The translations under genes were made by a program, and so were the position numbers. Below, one piece after another: positions 53,376 to 61,910 of a DNA stretch of 64,000 nt. The notes beneath the pieces were generated by a model that saw nothing but the letters and a program-made list of their open reading frames with translations, did not search any database and was not told the origin of the DNA. Source of the DNA: JADCRZ01 sp031399065 (GTDB lineage: Bacteria > Bacteroidota > Bacteroidia > Chitinophagales > Chitinophagaceae); the NCBI GenBank assembly GCA_031399065.1, contig JANNOM010000007.1, forward strand, positions 1 through 64,000, in the 5' to 3' direction. The number at the start of each line of letters is the position of its first letter. Positions within the stretch are counted from its first letter, which is position 1.

Positions 53376-55214
53376 TTATTTGCGTATTCGTACGATGAAC
53401 TGGCTTCCCCTGCCCTTTTCGCTTTTGCAGATAATGGTGCCGTTCAGCTCCTGCACGATGCGCTTCACGATGGAAAGTCCCAGCCCATTGGATTCTTCTC
53501 CGTCCGTAGGTCTTGAAGATATCTTGCTGTATTTGGAAAAAAGTCTGGGTAGCTCTTCCCTGTCGATGCCTACGCCTTCATCCTGGACGCTGATCTGGAT
53601 GTTCTCTTTAACGTCCGTTACATCTACTATTACATGGCGGCCTTGCGGTGTATATTTAAGCGCATTGGAAATAAGGTTTTCACAGATACGGTTGATGCGC
53701 TGTACATCACTTACGAGCATAATAGGAGATGCTGGTGCCTCGTATTGAAGATGAATGTTTTTCCTGGATGCCACCAGGCGGAAATCATCCACGATCCGTT
53801 CCAGTAATTGCGCGATGTCGAAGTACTCGATACAAAGCGGCTGCTGGTTTACTTCGGCTTTCTCCACGTCCAGGATATTACGTATCAGCTCTTCTCCTTT
53901 CGTGGTGGAATCAATGATACGGCTAAGAGCCTTGTCTTGCTCCTCATCCAGGTTACGGTTGCCCCTTACCATTAACTGGCTCCACATCCTGATGGTAGCA
54001 AAGGGAATGGCCAGGTCGTGCGACACTATACTTATCAGGGAATTTTTTTCGAAGTTAAGTTCGGTGAGTTTCTCATTCTGTTTCAGTATAAGCTGGTTAA
54101 CGGATTGCAGCTTGCGGTTGATACGGCGCTTCTGAAGCAGGGAAAGTGTTATGAGCAGGGCTATAATGACGGCAGCCACCAGTAAATAAATGGTAGCCTT
54201 TTTGTACAAGCGCTGCCGCTCCACTTCCAGCTTCAGCACGTCGTTATCGCGCTGTCTTTTTTGAGAATTATATTTTTCCTGTAATCCCGCAACGGTGGTA
54301 TTGGTAGCATCGTTTACCAGCGATGTATCCAGTTGATACCAGCTTTTCTGAAACTGGTATGCAGCTTTGTACTCCCCCTTACGTTCATACAACTTGGCCA
54401 TGAGGGCATAACTGTCGCTTTCTTTGGTTTTCGAGTTCAGCGACCGGGCGATACGCAGTGCGCTGTCTGCATAATAATGGGCGGAATCGAACTGATTCAG
54501 CTCGATAAAAACATCGGCCATATTAAGATAATCTACCCACATGGCCGCGGGAGAACTATGTAACGGATGCCCGTCCTTGTTCTGCCTGAAATATTCAAGG
54601 GCGCGGGCATATTGTTTTTTGAAAAAGTATACGTTGCCCAGGTTGTTATAGATCACTGAAAGATTTATCTGTTTTTCTACCGGTTTTCCAACCCGTAATC
54701 CTTCTTCGAGGAAAAAGAGTGCGCTGTCTGCCAGTCCTAACTGGTTATATATTGCTCCCAGGTTGGCATAGGCCGTAATGAGCGAACTCAGGTACCCGCG
54801 TTTTGCCGAGAGAGCGGCGGATTGAAGGTAGGTCTGTTTTGCTTTCTCCGGCTGCTTGATATGGGAATAGAGGATGGCCAGGTCGGTCAGGGCCGCTATC
54901 TCATATTCTGTGCCGCCTATCAACTGTGCGGCGGTGAGGGATTGCAGGTAGTAGTCGATGGATTTTTCATATTCTCCTTTCACGTCGTAATAAATACCTT
55001 TCAATCGCAGCGACAGTACATCTCCTTTGTTGAAGCCGGATTCGGCTGAACTTGTTTTAATAAATTCGGAGTAGTAATAGAGAGAATCAAGCTGTTCTTC
55101 GTTAAAATCGAGGCAGCGGTCGTACAATGTCTTCAGGTAAGCGGTATCCGTCTCTTGTGCATACGCACTAAAAGAGGTACTCATAAAAAATATGAAAGAA
55201 AGATATTTCAACAA
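53376..55214 (-). CDS. TPR sensor histidine kinase
   Basis: 612 residues. Signal peptide (to about AYAQ), then periplasmic tetratricopeptide repeats to about residue 310 (GEYEKSIDYYLQSLTAAQLI, ADSALFFLEEGLRVGKPVEK). A single transmembrane helix follows (ATIYLLVAAVIIALLITLSL), then a short coiled coil, and a HisKA domain with the phospho-acceptor His in LISIVSHDLAIPFATIRMW. The ATPase domain has the N box NRICENLISNALKYTPQG, DEGVGIDREELP, and GLGLSIVKRIV. It should phosphorylate the LuxR-type regulator encoded 17 bases upstream. Signal unknown. Confidence 0.93.
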   Translation of the reverse strand: MLKYLSFIFFMSTSFSAYAQETDTAYLKTLYDRCLDFNEEQLDSLYYYSEFIKTSSAESGFNKGDVLSLRLKGIYYDVKGEYEKSIDYYLQSLTAAQLIGGTEYEIAALTDLAILYSHIKQPEKAKQTYLQSAALSAKRGYLSSLITAYANLGAIYNQLGLADSALFFLEEGLRVGKPVEKQINLSVIYNNLGNVYFFKKQYARALEYFRQNKDGHPLHSSPAAMWVDYLNMADVFIELNQFDSAHYYADSALRIARSLNSKTKESDSYALMAKLYERKGEYKAAYQFQKSWYQLDTSLVNDATNTTVAGLQEKYNSQKRQRDNDVLKLEVERQRLYKKATIYLLVAAVIIALLITLSLLQKRRINRKLQSVNQLILKQNEKLTELNFEKNSLISIVSHDLAIPFATIRMWSQLMVRGNRNLDEEQDKALSRIIDSTTKGEELIRNILDVEKAEVNQQPLCIEYFDIAQLLERIVDDFRLVASRKNIHLQYEAPASPIMLVSDVQRINRICENLISNALKYTPQGRHVIVDVTDVKENIQISVQDEGVGIDREELPRLFSKYSKISSRPTDGEESNGLGLSIVKRIVQELNGTIICKSEKGRGSQFIVRIRK

Positions 55215-55231
55215 GTCTTAATTAAACACGG

Positions 55232-55876
55232 CTACTGTATAAGTTTATTCTTAAGAGCAAACTTTACCAGGCCTACCGTATTATTTACGCCTAATTTGGC
55301 TATCAGGTTTTTTCTATGTGTTTCAATGGTGCTGATACTCAGGAAGAGCTGTTCAGCAATCTGGGTATTGCTGTATTCCATGCAAACGAGTTTAAGCACT
55401 TCTATTTCGCGTTTGGACAAGATGGTATCGACTTTATGATCCTCCAGCGTAATAGTATCGCGGAAGTCGTCACCGCGGGCGAGAATATTGATTTCATCAC
55501 TAAAGTAAGTGCCGCCTTCGGAGACTTTTTTAATAGCCGCGTATAATTCATCTACCGAGGCATTCTTAAGTATATAGCCCTGTATCTTATATTTTAGTAA
55601 TTTATGTACATACCTGGTACCGCGCATAAGGGTAAGATAGATCACTTTCAGTTCAGGCCGCAGGGCGCGCACTTCTTTTATAAGGGTTTCTTCGTCCATA
55701 TCGGGCAGGTGCACATCCAGCAGCAATATATCCACTTCCAGTGCGGGTAAGGTCTTCAGCAATTCTGCGGCGTTGAGGGAAGTGCCGGTTATTTCTATAT
55801 CGGGGTGTTTCCTGAGCAGCAAAGCCAGCCCTTCCAGGTACATTTCGTGGTCTTCGGTAATATAAACTTTAATCAT
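55232..55876 (-). CDS. LuxR/NarL-type response regulator
   Basis: 214 residues from ATG 55876 (MIKVYITEDHEMYLEGLALL); the frame allows seven more codons upstream. The receiver domain has the acidic pocket TEDHE, the phospho-Asp in DILLLDVHLPDMD, the Thr/Ser and Lys positions in VIYLTLMRG and YILKNAS. The C-terminal LuxR HTH is LSKREIEVLKLVCMEYSNTQ and AEQLFLSISTIETHRKNL. Pairs with the TPR histidine kinase downstream; pairing a HisKA kinase with a NarL-type regulator is less usual than the HisKA_3 kind but known from Bacteroidota. Confidence 0.93.
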   Translation of the reverse strand: MIKVYITEDHEMYLEGLALLLRKHPDIEITGTSLNAAELLKTLPALEVDILLLDVHLPDMDEETLIKEVRALRPELKVIYLTLMRGTRYVHKLLKYKIQGYILKNASVDELYAAIKKVSEGGTYFSDEINILARGDDFRDTITLEDHKVDTILSKREIEVLKLVCMEYSNTQIAEQLFLSISTIETHRKNLIAKLGVNNTVGLVKFALKNKLIQ

Positions 55877-55916
55877 ACTTAGAACTGGTTTAAACAAGGT
55901 TTAACGCCCGGGGCCA

Positions 55917-57098
55917 TTAGGAAGGAATATTTTCTATGATTCCCGCGATTCCCTGCCCTCCACCCACACAGGCCGTTACTATGCCGTATTGTTTCTTCAG
56001 TCTTTTAAGATCCTGTATGATCTGTATGGTTAATTTTGCCCCTGTGCAACCAAGTGGGTGACCCAGTGCGATGGCCCCGCCGTTGATGTTTACGGTATCC
56101 GGGTTGAGCCCCGCTTCGCGGATCACGGCTACCGACTGTGATGCAAATGCCTCGTTTAGTTCGGTAAGATCGATCTGGGAAAGGTTCATTCCTGCCTGTT
56201 TAAGGGCCCTGGGAATGGCCGCCACGGGCCCTATGCCCATAATGCGGGGATGCACCCCCGCGCTGGCACAGCTTACCAGCCGGGCAATAGGTTTAAGCGC
56301 CAGCTCATTCATCATCCGCTCGCCCATCACAATCACGAAAGCCGCCCCATCGCTGGTTTGGGATGAATTACCGGCCGTCACCATTCCGCCTGCTGCAAAA
56401 GCAGGCTTTAACCTGGCAAGGGCTTCCATGCTGGTGTCTGCCCGCGGCCCTTCGTCGGTATCTACGGTAAATATTCTTTGCTGTCTTTTACCTTTTTCGT
56501 CCACGTACACTTCTTCCACTTTTACCGGCCAGATAGCCGATTTAAAATGGCCGTTCCTGATAGCATTGATCGCTTTTTGATGGGATCTGAAAGAAAATTC
56601 GTCCTGCACTTCCCGGCTTATTTCATATTCTTTTGCCACCGCTTCGGCGGTAAGGCCCATACCCAGATAATAATCGGGAGTATCCGCCGCTACGCTGTAG
56701 GCAGGCACCGGCTTCCATCCGGCAGTAGGTACCATGCTCATACTCTCTGTACCCCCTGCCACGATGCAGTCGGCCTGACCGCTTCTTATTTTTGCCGTTG
56801 CTATGGCGATGGTTTCCAGTCCGCTGGCGCAATACCTGTTCACCGTCATGCCCGGTACATCCATACCAAGTGCTCTTACAGAGATCATACGACCGATCTG
56901 GAGCCCCTGTTCCGCTTCCGGAACGGCGTTGCCTACTATCAGATCGTCTACCCGTGCAGGATCGAGTTGCGGCACGGACGACAAAAGTCCGCGGATCACT
57001 TCTACGGCCAGATCATCCGGCCGGTAGAATCGTAATCCTCCTTTTTTGGCTTTTCCAACGGCCGTCCTGAAACCCGCAATAATGTATGCTTCCTGCAT
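55917..57098 (-). CDS. Acetyl-CoA C-acyltransferase (thiolase, FadA type)
   Basis: 393 residues. Nucleophilic Cys in TVNRYCASGLETIAIA, His blocks LTELNEAFASQSVAV and GGAIALGHPLGCTGAK, and second Cys in ACVGGGQGIAG. The overall pattern is that of fatty-acid beta-oxidation thiolases (FadA/AtoB). It differs clearly from the first thiolase at 21.2-22.4 kb, so the two are old paralogs. Partner genes for 3-hydroxyacyl-CoA dehydrogenase are not beside it. An exact -7 box (TAACTTTG, minus strand, 57128-57121) lies 22 bases upstream. Confidence 0.93.
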   Translation of the reverse strand: MQEAYIIAGFRTAVGKAKKGGLRFYRPDDLAVEVIRGLLSSVPQLDPARVDDLIVGNAVPEAEQGLQIGRMISVRALGMDVPGMTVNRYCASGLETIAIATAKIRSGQADCIVAGGTESMSMVPTAGWKPVPAYSVAADTPDYYLGMGLTAEAVAKEYEISREVQDEFSFRSHQKAINAIRNGHFKSAIWPVKVEEVYVDEKGKRQQRIFTVDTDEGPRADTSMEALARLKPAFAAGGMVTAGNSSQTSDGAAFVIVMGERMMNELALKPIARLVSCASAGVHPRIMGIGPVAAIPRALKQAGMNLSQIDLTELNEAFASQSVAVIREAGLNPDTVNINGGAIALGHPLGCTGAKLTIQIIQDLKRLKKQYGIVTACVGGGQGIAGIIENIPS

Positions 57099-57120
57099 AA
57101 ATAAGGTATTTGCTTGTAGC

Positions 57121-57145
57121 CAAAGTTAAGATTCTTTTATCTTCG
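57121..57145. promoter_or_regulatory. Divergent promoter between thiolase and pyrD
   Basis: TAACTTTG on the minus strand (57128-57121) points to the thiolase. TATCTTCG on the plus strand (57138-57145), one base from the consensus, ends six bases before the pyrD ATG. Only ten bases separate the boxes, so transcription of the two genes probably interferes. Confidence 0.45.
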
Positions 57146-57151
57146 CGGGGT

Positions 57152-58198
57152 ATGTACACTATCATCCGGCAGATCCTTTTTTTATTTCCCGCTGAAACTG
57201 TTCATTATTTTTCAATGAATGTATTGAAATTCCTGTGTTCTATTGGTTTTTTCAGGAAAATGATTACTTCGGCATTCAAGCCAAAGTTACCAGGAGCTCC
57301 TATAAATAATTTCGGACTTATGTTCAAGAACCCGGTAGGACTGGCAGCCGGATTCGATAAAAACGCCCGTTACCTGCGGGAACTGGAAGCACTGGGTTTT
57401 GGGTTTATAGAAATAGGCACCGTAACCCCCCTTCCGCAGGAGGGGAATGAAAAGCCAAGGCTTTTCCGGTTACCGAAAGACAAGGCCCTTATTAACCGGA
57501 TGGGTTTTAATAACGAGGGCGTAAAAGCGGTGGTCAAAAGGCTTAAGGAATGGAAAGTATGGAACGACAACAAAAGCCCGGCGCAGCGTTTGATCATCGG
57601 TGGTAATATCGGAAAAAATAAAGTAACCCTTAATGAAGATGCCTGGAAAGACTACGAGATCTGCTTCCGGGAGCTGTTTGCCTGGGTCGATTATTTTGTG
57701 GTAAACGTAAGCTCTCCGAACACACCGGGTCTTCGTGCATTGCAGGAGAAAGACTCTTTACAGAAAATACTGGCCCACCTGCAAACTATCAATCACCAGC
57801 AACCGCTGCCCAAACCTATTTTACTGAAAATAGCACCCGACCTTACACAGGAACAGATAGACGATGTGGTAGACCTTGCCCTGGAAATCAAACTCGATGG
57901 ACTGGTAGCTTCCAATACCACTATCAGCCGGCAGGGATTGGTAACCGGAGAAGCTGAAATCGTTTCCATTGGCAGCGGAGGATTAAGCGGGCTTCCGGTA
58001 AAAGCGCGAGCCACGGAAGTAGTCCGTTATATTCATGAAAAGTCGATGGGCCAGATTCCGGTGATAGCCAGTGGAGGTATATTTACCAAAGAGGATGCAA
58101 AAGAAAAACTGGCCGCAGGCGGATGCCTGGTGCAGGTATGGACAGGCTTTGTATATGAAGGCCCGTCTATCGTGGCAAAAATAGTGAATGGGCTTTAA
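57152..58198 (+). CDS. pyrD: Dihydroorotate dehydrogenase (quinone), class 2
   Basis: 348 residues from ATG 57152 (MYTIIRQILFLFPAETVHYF), whose amphipathic/hydrophobic N-terminal helices are the quinone-tunnel and membrane anchor of class 2 enzymes. The frame can be extended upstream only by a TTG. Substrate and FMN motifs: VGLAAGFDKNARYLRELEAL, IEIGTVTPLPQEGNEKPRLF, INRMGFNNEG, and the catalytic Ser in VVNVSSPNTPGLR. The C-terminal GGIFTKEDAKEKLAAGG phosphate site is intact. Oxidises dihydroorotate to orotate in pyrimidine synthesis, passing electrons to quinone. Confidence 0.97.
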   Translation: MYTIIRQILFLFPAETVHYFSMNVLKFLCSIGFFRKMITSAFKPKLPGAPINNFGLMFKNPVGLAAGFDKNARYLRELEALGFGFIEIGTVTPLPQEGNEKPRLFRLPKDKALINRMGFNNEGVKAVVKRLKEWKVWNDNKSPAQRLIIGGNIGKNKVTLNEDAWKDYEICFRELFAWVDYFVVNVSSPNTPGLRALQEKDSLQKILAHLQTINHQQPLPKPILLKIAPDLTQEQIDDVVDLALEIKLDGLVASNTTISRQGLVTGEAEIVSIGSGGLSGLPVKARATEVVRYIHEKSMGQIPVIASGGIFTKEDAKEKLAAGGCLVQVWTGFVYEGPSIVAKIVNGL

Positions 58199-58297
58199 GC
58201 GGTAAATAAACCAGGTCGAATACGCTGAACCCGGCGCCCGGATGGCTTATCTTTTGCAAACCAGTTATTTCTGTCAATTCTATTATATTTTTACAAC

Positions 58298-59095
58298 ATG
58301 GAACATCTTTTTACGGCTGACTCAATCATCAGCCTTTTAACCCTTACTGTTCTCGAGATAGTACTGGGTATAGATAACATTGTTTTCATTTCAATCCTGG
58401 CAGGCAAGCTGCCCGAGAAACAGCAGAAAAAAGCCCGGCAACTGGGCCTGGGCCTGGCTATGTTCGTGCGTGTATTGTTACTTTTATCTATTAGTTGGAT
58501 CATGTCGCTTACCACTCCCCTTTTTAACGCCGGGGAATGGATAGGTATTAAAAATCCGCAATGGCTGGAAATGGCGGCCATATCGGGCCGCGACCTTATA
58601 CTATTATTGGGAGGGTTATTCCTGATATACAAAAGCACGGCTGAAATACATGATAAACTGGAGGGAGAAGATCATACAACCAGTACCGCGAAGGTTAGCA
58701 GTTTCAGCGGGGTCATCGTCCAGATACTGCTGCTGGATATTGTTTTTTCCCTTGACTCGGTGATTACTGCTGTAGGAATGGCGGATCATATCGAAATAAT
58801 GGTGGCCGCCGTAGTGATCGCAGTAGGCATCATGATGCTGGCTGCCGAAAGTGTGAGCCAGTTTGTCAATAAGCATCCGACGGTCAAAATGCTGGCTCTT
58901 TCATTTCTCCTGCTCATAGGCGTATCGCTGATTGCCGAAGGGTTCGACCAGCACATCCCTAAAGGATATATCTATTTTGCCATGGCCTTCTCCGTACTGG
59001 TGGAAGTACTGAATCTTAAGATGAAGAAGAATTCAAAAAAGCCCGTCCAGCTCAATCAGCCATCCCTGGATGCGGAGAAAGAGATAAAAATATAA
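58298..59095 (+). CDS. TerC/Alx-family integral membrane protein
   Basis: 265 residues, seven to eight helices. The two family Asp-containing motifs are LEIVLGIDNIVFISILAG near the N-terminus and LDIVFSLDSVITAVGMADH in the middle, the proposed metal site. TerC/Alx proteins are linked to manganese efflux and metal loading of exported proteins; tellurite resistance is only a historical name. The last 25 residues are a soluble Lys-rich tail. Stands alone downstream of pyrD with a 99-base gap, and its stop is 11 bases from that of rsmE. Confidence 0.93.
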   Translation: MEHLFTADSIISLLTLTVLEIVLGIDNIVFISILAGKLPEKQQKKARQLGLGLAMFVRVLLLLSISWIMSLTTPLFNAGEWIGIKNPQWLEMAAISGRDLILLLGGLFLIYKSTAEIHDKLEGEDHTTSTAKVSSFSGVIVQILLLDIVFSLDSVITAVGMADHIEIMVAAVVIAVGIMMLAAESVSQFVNKHPTVKMLALSFLLLIGVSLIAEGFDQHIPKGYIYFAMAFSVLVEVLNLKMKKNSKKPVQLNQPSLDAEKEIKI

Positions 59096-59106
59096 AGATT
59101 TTCAGA

Positions 59107-59823
59107 TCATTCTGCCATGGAGGCAAAACGAATTAGCGTTGCTCCTACAATGCCGGCCGTCTCCGTACGTAGCCGCGTATTGCCCAGCGTAACGGGTGTA
59201 TAATTATTAGCAAGGGCAAGGTCTATCTCCTTCCGCGTAAAATCTCCCTCCGGGCCTATTAGCAGCAGGGAGGATCCGTTTTTCTGAACCGCGTTATTCA
59301 GGTTATTCTTTATCCCGTCTTCACAATGTGCTATAAATTTATGCGCATAGGAGTTAGAAGATACGAATGTTTTAAAGGGCACCGGCTCCTGTAATTCCGG
59401 CATCCATACCTGGCGGCTTTGAAGCATGGCACTTATTAGGATGGCTTTCATCCTGTCGTGGCGGAAATGCTGTTTCTCCGTGCGCTCGCAAAGCAATGGC
59501 ACTATATGATTGATGCCTATCTCCGTAGCTTTTTCCAGGAACCATTCAAAGCGGCTGTTATTTTTAACCAGGGAAATGGCAATGGCTGTTTGTCGGCCAG
59601 GCGGAGTCAACTGGCTATGGCCTTCAGCCATTACCATCGTTTTCTTTTTATGATCGCCGGTAATGCGGGTAGTCCAGAGGTTGCCTTTACCGTCCGTGAG
59701 CTGTAGGGCTTCCCCGGTTTTCATGCGAAGTACCTGCACGATATGGCGGGAGGTTTCCTCGTTCAGCGGTATGTCGCCGTCGCCGAAAGCTGGGTGTTCA
59801 TAAAAAAACAGGGGCGGGTTCAT
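59107..59823 (-). CDS. rsmE: 16S rRNA (uracil1498-N3)-methyltransferase
   Basis: 238 residues of the SPOUT class. The N-terminal PUA-like part has HIVQVLRMKTGEALQLTDG, and the knotted SAM site is LLLIGPEGDFTRKEIDLA followed by VTLGNTRLRTETAGIVGAT, both strongly conserved. The middle KATEIGINHIVPLLCERTE is also typical. It starts 9 bases after the dnaB stop, so the two form an operon. Confidence 0.96.
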   Translation of the reverse strand: MNPPLFFYEHPAFGDGDIPLNEETSRHIVQVLRMKTGEALQLTDGKGNLWTTRITGDHKKKTMVMAEGHSQLTPPGRQTAIAISLVKNNSRFEWFLEKATEIGINHIVPLLCERTEKQHFRHDRMKAILISAMLQSRQVWMPELQEPVPFKTFVSSNSYAHKFIAHCEDGIKNNLNNAVQKNGSSLLLIGPEGDFTRKEIDLALANNYTPVTLGNTRLRTETAGIVGATLIRFASMAE

Positions 59824-59832
59824 ATAAAGCCG

Positions 59833-61389
59833 TTAAAAAGGAGCGTCGTCGTCAAACTGTTTTTCGTTCATCTTACTGCCGGCCTGTATATATAAACGGG
59901 GGCCGTCCGCATCGTCTACCGGTCGCCAGTTGCCCCCGGTCGGTAGTCCGGGTGTACCAAATCCACCGTTATGATCCTCTTCCACGAACTTCTGGATATG
60001 CAGCAGGGCGCGTAGTTTAATAGTTTCCAGGGAACCGTTCCGGTGTTTGGCAATGCGCACATGGGTTTCACCTTTATTGCTTTCTCCCATTTCATTGGCC
60101 GTAATATCGTAGTATTCAGGACGGTAAAGGAACATCACCATATCGGCATCCTGCTCGATGGCCCCCGATTCACGCAGATCACTTAACTGGGGCATTTTGT
60201 TGCCTTCCTTGCGGGATTCTACGGCACGGCTCAACTGACTCAGCGCGATAATAGGCACCTGCAGTTCTTTAGCCAGACCCTTCAGGTCACGGGATATTTT
60301 GCTGATTTCCTGTTCGCGGTTACCGTTCTTGTTTTCGCTGGTACCGCTCATTAACTGGAGATAATCGATAATGATCAGGCCCAGGTTGTGTTTTGTTTTT
60401 AACCGGCGGCATTTGGCTCTCAGTTCAAAGATGTTCAGTGCGGCGGAATCGTCTATAAAAATAGGGGCGCTGGAAAGCTTCTGGATTCCCTTTGCATAGA
60501 GCTGTTTCATTTCATGCTCTTCCAGTTTACCGCGGGTGATCTTTTCAAGCCATATCTCGCTTTCGGCACTAAGGATCCGTTGTACTAATTGCCCGGCACT
60601 CATCTCGAGGCTGAAAAAGGCTACCGGAGTGGGCTTGGCCACGTTAAGGGCCGCACTGCGGGCCAGGTTAAGCGCAAAAGCCGTTTTACCTACGGCGGGG
60701 CGTGCCGCCAGAATGATGAGATCGGTTGGCTGCCAGCCGTAGGTTACCCTGTCAAGGCTCACGAAACCGGATGGCACCCCGCTAATATCTTCATTTTTAT
60801 GGCGCAGGTCTTCTATGCGCTGGATCGTTTTTACCAGCACCGAATCGATGGAGTCGAAGTTTTTACGGAGGTGATTATTGGTGATTTCAAACAATTTGCT
60901 TTCTGCATCGTCGAGCAGGTCGAACACGTCTGTACTGTCCTCATAGGCATCCCCTATAATTTCTCCACTGATCCGGATCAGTTCTCTTTGTATGAATTTC
61001 TGCAGAATGATGCGCGCATGCGCTTCTATGTTGGCGGAGGAAACCACGGCATTGGTAAGTTTCGTAACATAGTAAGGGCCGCCGACCATATCCAGCTCTT
61101 CCCTCATTTTCAGTTCTTCCACGACGGTGAGGATATCGATCGGCTGACTTTTTTGCGATAAACCTATCATCGCCCTGAATATCCGCTGGTTTGCTTCTAC
61201 GTAAAAACATTCCGATTTCAGGATCTCTATCACGGCATCAAAAGCACTTTTTTCCAGCATAATGGCACCGAGTACCGCTTCTTCCAGGTCTTTTGCCTGG
61301 GGCGGCACTTTTCCGTACATCATGGTGGTGAGGTCGGGACTGGTTTTACGGCGATTCTTTCTGTCCTTATTTAAATTGGTTAAATCCAT
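59833..61389 (-). CDS. dnaB: Replicative DNA helicase
   Basis: 518 residues. The N-terminal DnaB domain (PPQAKDLEEAVLGAIMLEKS) spans about 30-130. The RecA-like helicase domain has Walker A LAARPAVGKTAFALNLA, Walker B LIIIDYLQLM, IIALSQLSRAVE, and the arginine-finger region HRNGSLETI. Unwinds DNA ahead of the replication fork as a hexamer. The C-terminal 60 residues are a lineage extension with a Gly-rich stretch and a final KQFDDDAPF-like acidic tip, where single-strand binding proteins often carry a similar motif. No intein was found. Promoter lies in the 521-base gap to the right. Confidence 0.98.
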   Translation of the reverse strand: MDLTNLNKDRKNRRKTSPDLTTMMYGKVPPQAKDLEEAVLGAIMLEKSAFDAVIEILKSECFYVEANQRIFRAMIGLSQKSQPIDILTVVEELKMREELDMVGGPYYVTKLTNAVVSSANIEAHARIILQKFIQRELIRISGEIIGDAYEDSTDVFDLLDDAESKLFEITNNHLRKNFDSIDSVLVKTIQRIEDLRHKNEDISGVPSGFVSLDRVTYGWQPTDLIILAARPAVGKTAFALNLARSAALNVAKPTPVAFFSLEMSAGQLVQRILSAESEIWLEKITRGKLEEHEMKQLYAKGIQKLSSAPIFIDDSAALNIFELRAKCRRLKTKHNLGLIIIDYLQLMSGTSENKNGNREQEISKISRDLKGLAKELQVPIIALSQLSRAVESRKEGNKMPQLSDLRESGAIEQDADMVMFLYRPEYYDITANEMGESNKGETHVRIAKHRNGSLETIKLRALLHIQKFVEEDHNGGFGTPGLPTGGNWRPVDDADGPRLYIQAGSKMNEKQFDDDAPF

Positions 61390-61910
61390 TGATCGTTATT
61401 GTAAGTAGGGTGTTTAAACTGTTTCAATCCTGTTTGTGAAGGCTACTGCTGTGTTAAGTTATTGTTACTGCAATATGAACAAATAGTTACCGTCAAAATC
61501 AGGAGGGCGAATATAAATCCTAAATTTTCAATGGAATTGTTATTAATGTTTTAATATTTGTTCAACCTCCATTCACATTATAATTCACATGCCCCTCGTG
61601 TAAAGTTAACACTGCCCCAGCGCTTATCCACAAATTAAAAAAGTTTTCAGTATATAATCCGGGTTTATCCACATCTGCTGTGCGAAAAGAATTAGGTGCT
61701 AATATTTGGCCAGGTTTCGTGATCTACAGAATGGACTTTGCATGTTTTTAGAGGTAAAATTTTAGTCCGATAGCCTTGATGGCATTAGCTTTGGGCGGTG
61801 GATACGACTGCAAAAAGAGTGATTTGGCAACTTGTTTTGCAGTTGCGTTTTCTGTTTGGACCGTTGGTTTCCCGTATTTTTGAACCCTCAATAACGCCAA
61901 TCAAATATAA
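61390..61910. other. dnaB-pheT intergenic region with DnaA boxes (candidate origin or DnaA-controlled promoter)
   Basis: 521 bases between divergent dnaB and pheT. Two exact DnaA boxes, TTATCCACA, lie on the plus strand at 61624-61632 and 61665-61673, in the same direction and 41 bases apart. Just to the left, about 61508-61563, is a strongly AT-rich stretch (TTATTAATGTTTTAATATTT core). For pheT there is TATTTTTG (61875-61882), an exact -7 box, with TTTG at 61855-61858 as a possible -33 element. No tRNA or gene was recognised. Confidence 0.6.

Noticed and set aside
55917..57098. Recent duplication of the two thiolase genes
   Set aside because: The proteins differ throughout, including around the active-site Cys (VNRLCASGL versus VNRYCASGL) and in the N-terminal third, so they are old paralogs.
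59833..61389. Intein in dnaB
   Set aside because: Walker A and B and the flanking motifs are uninterrupted, and length is normal for Bacteroidota DnaB.
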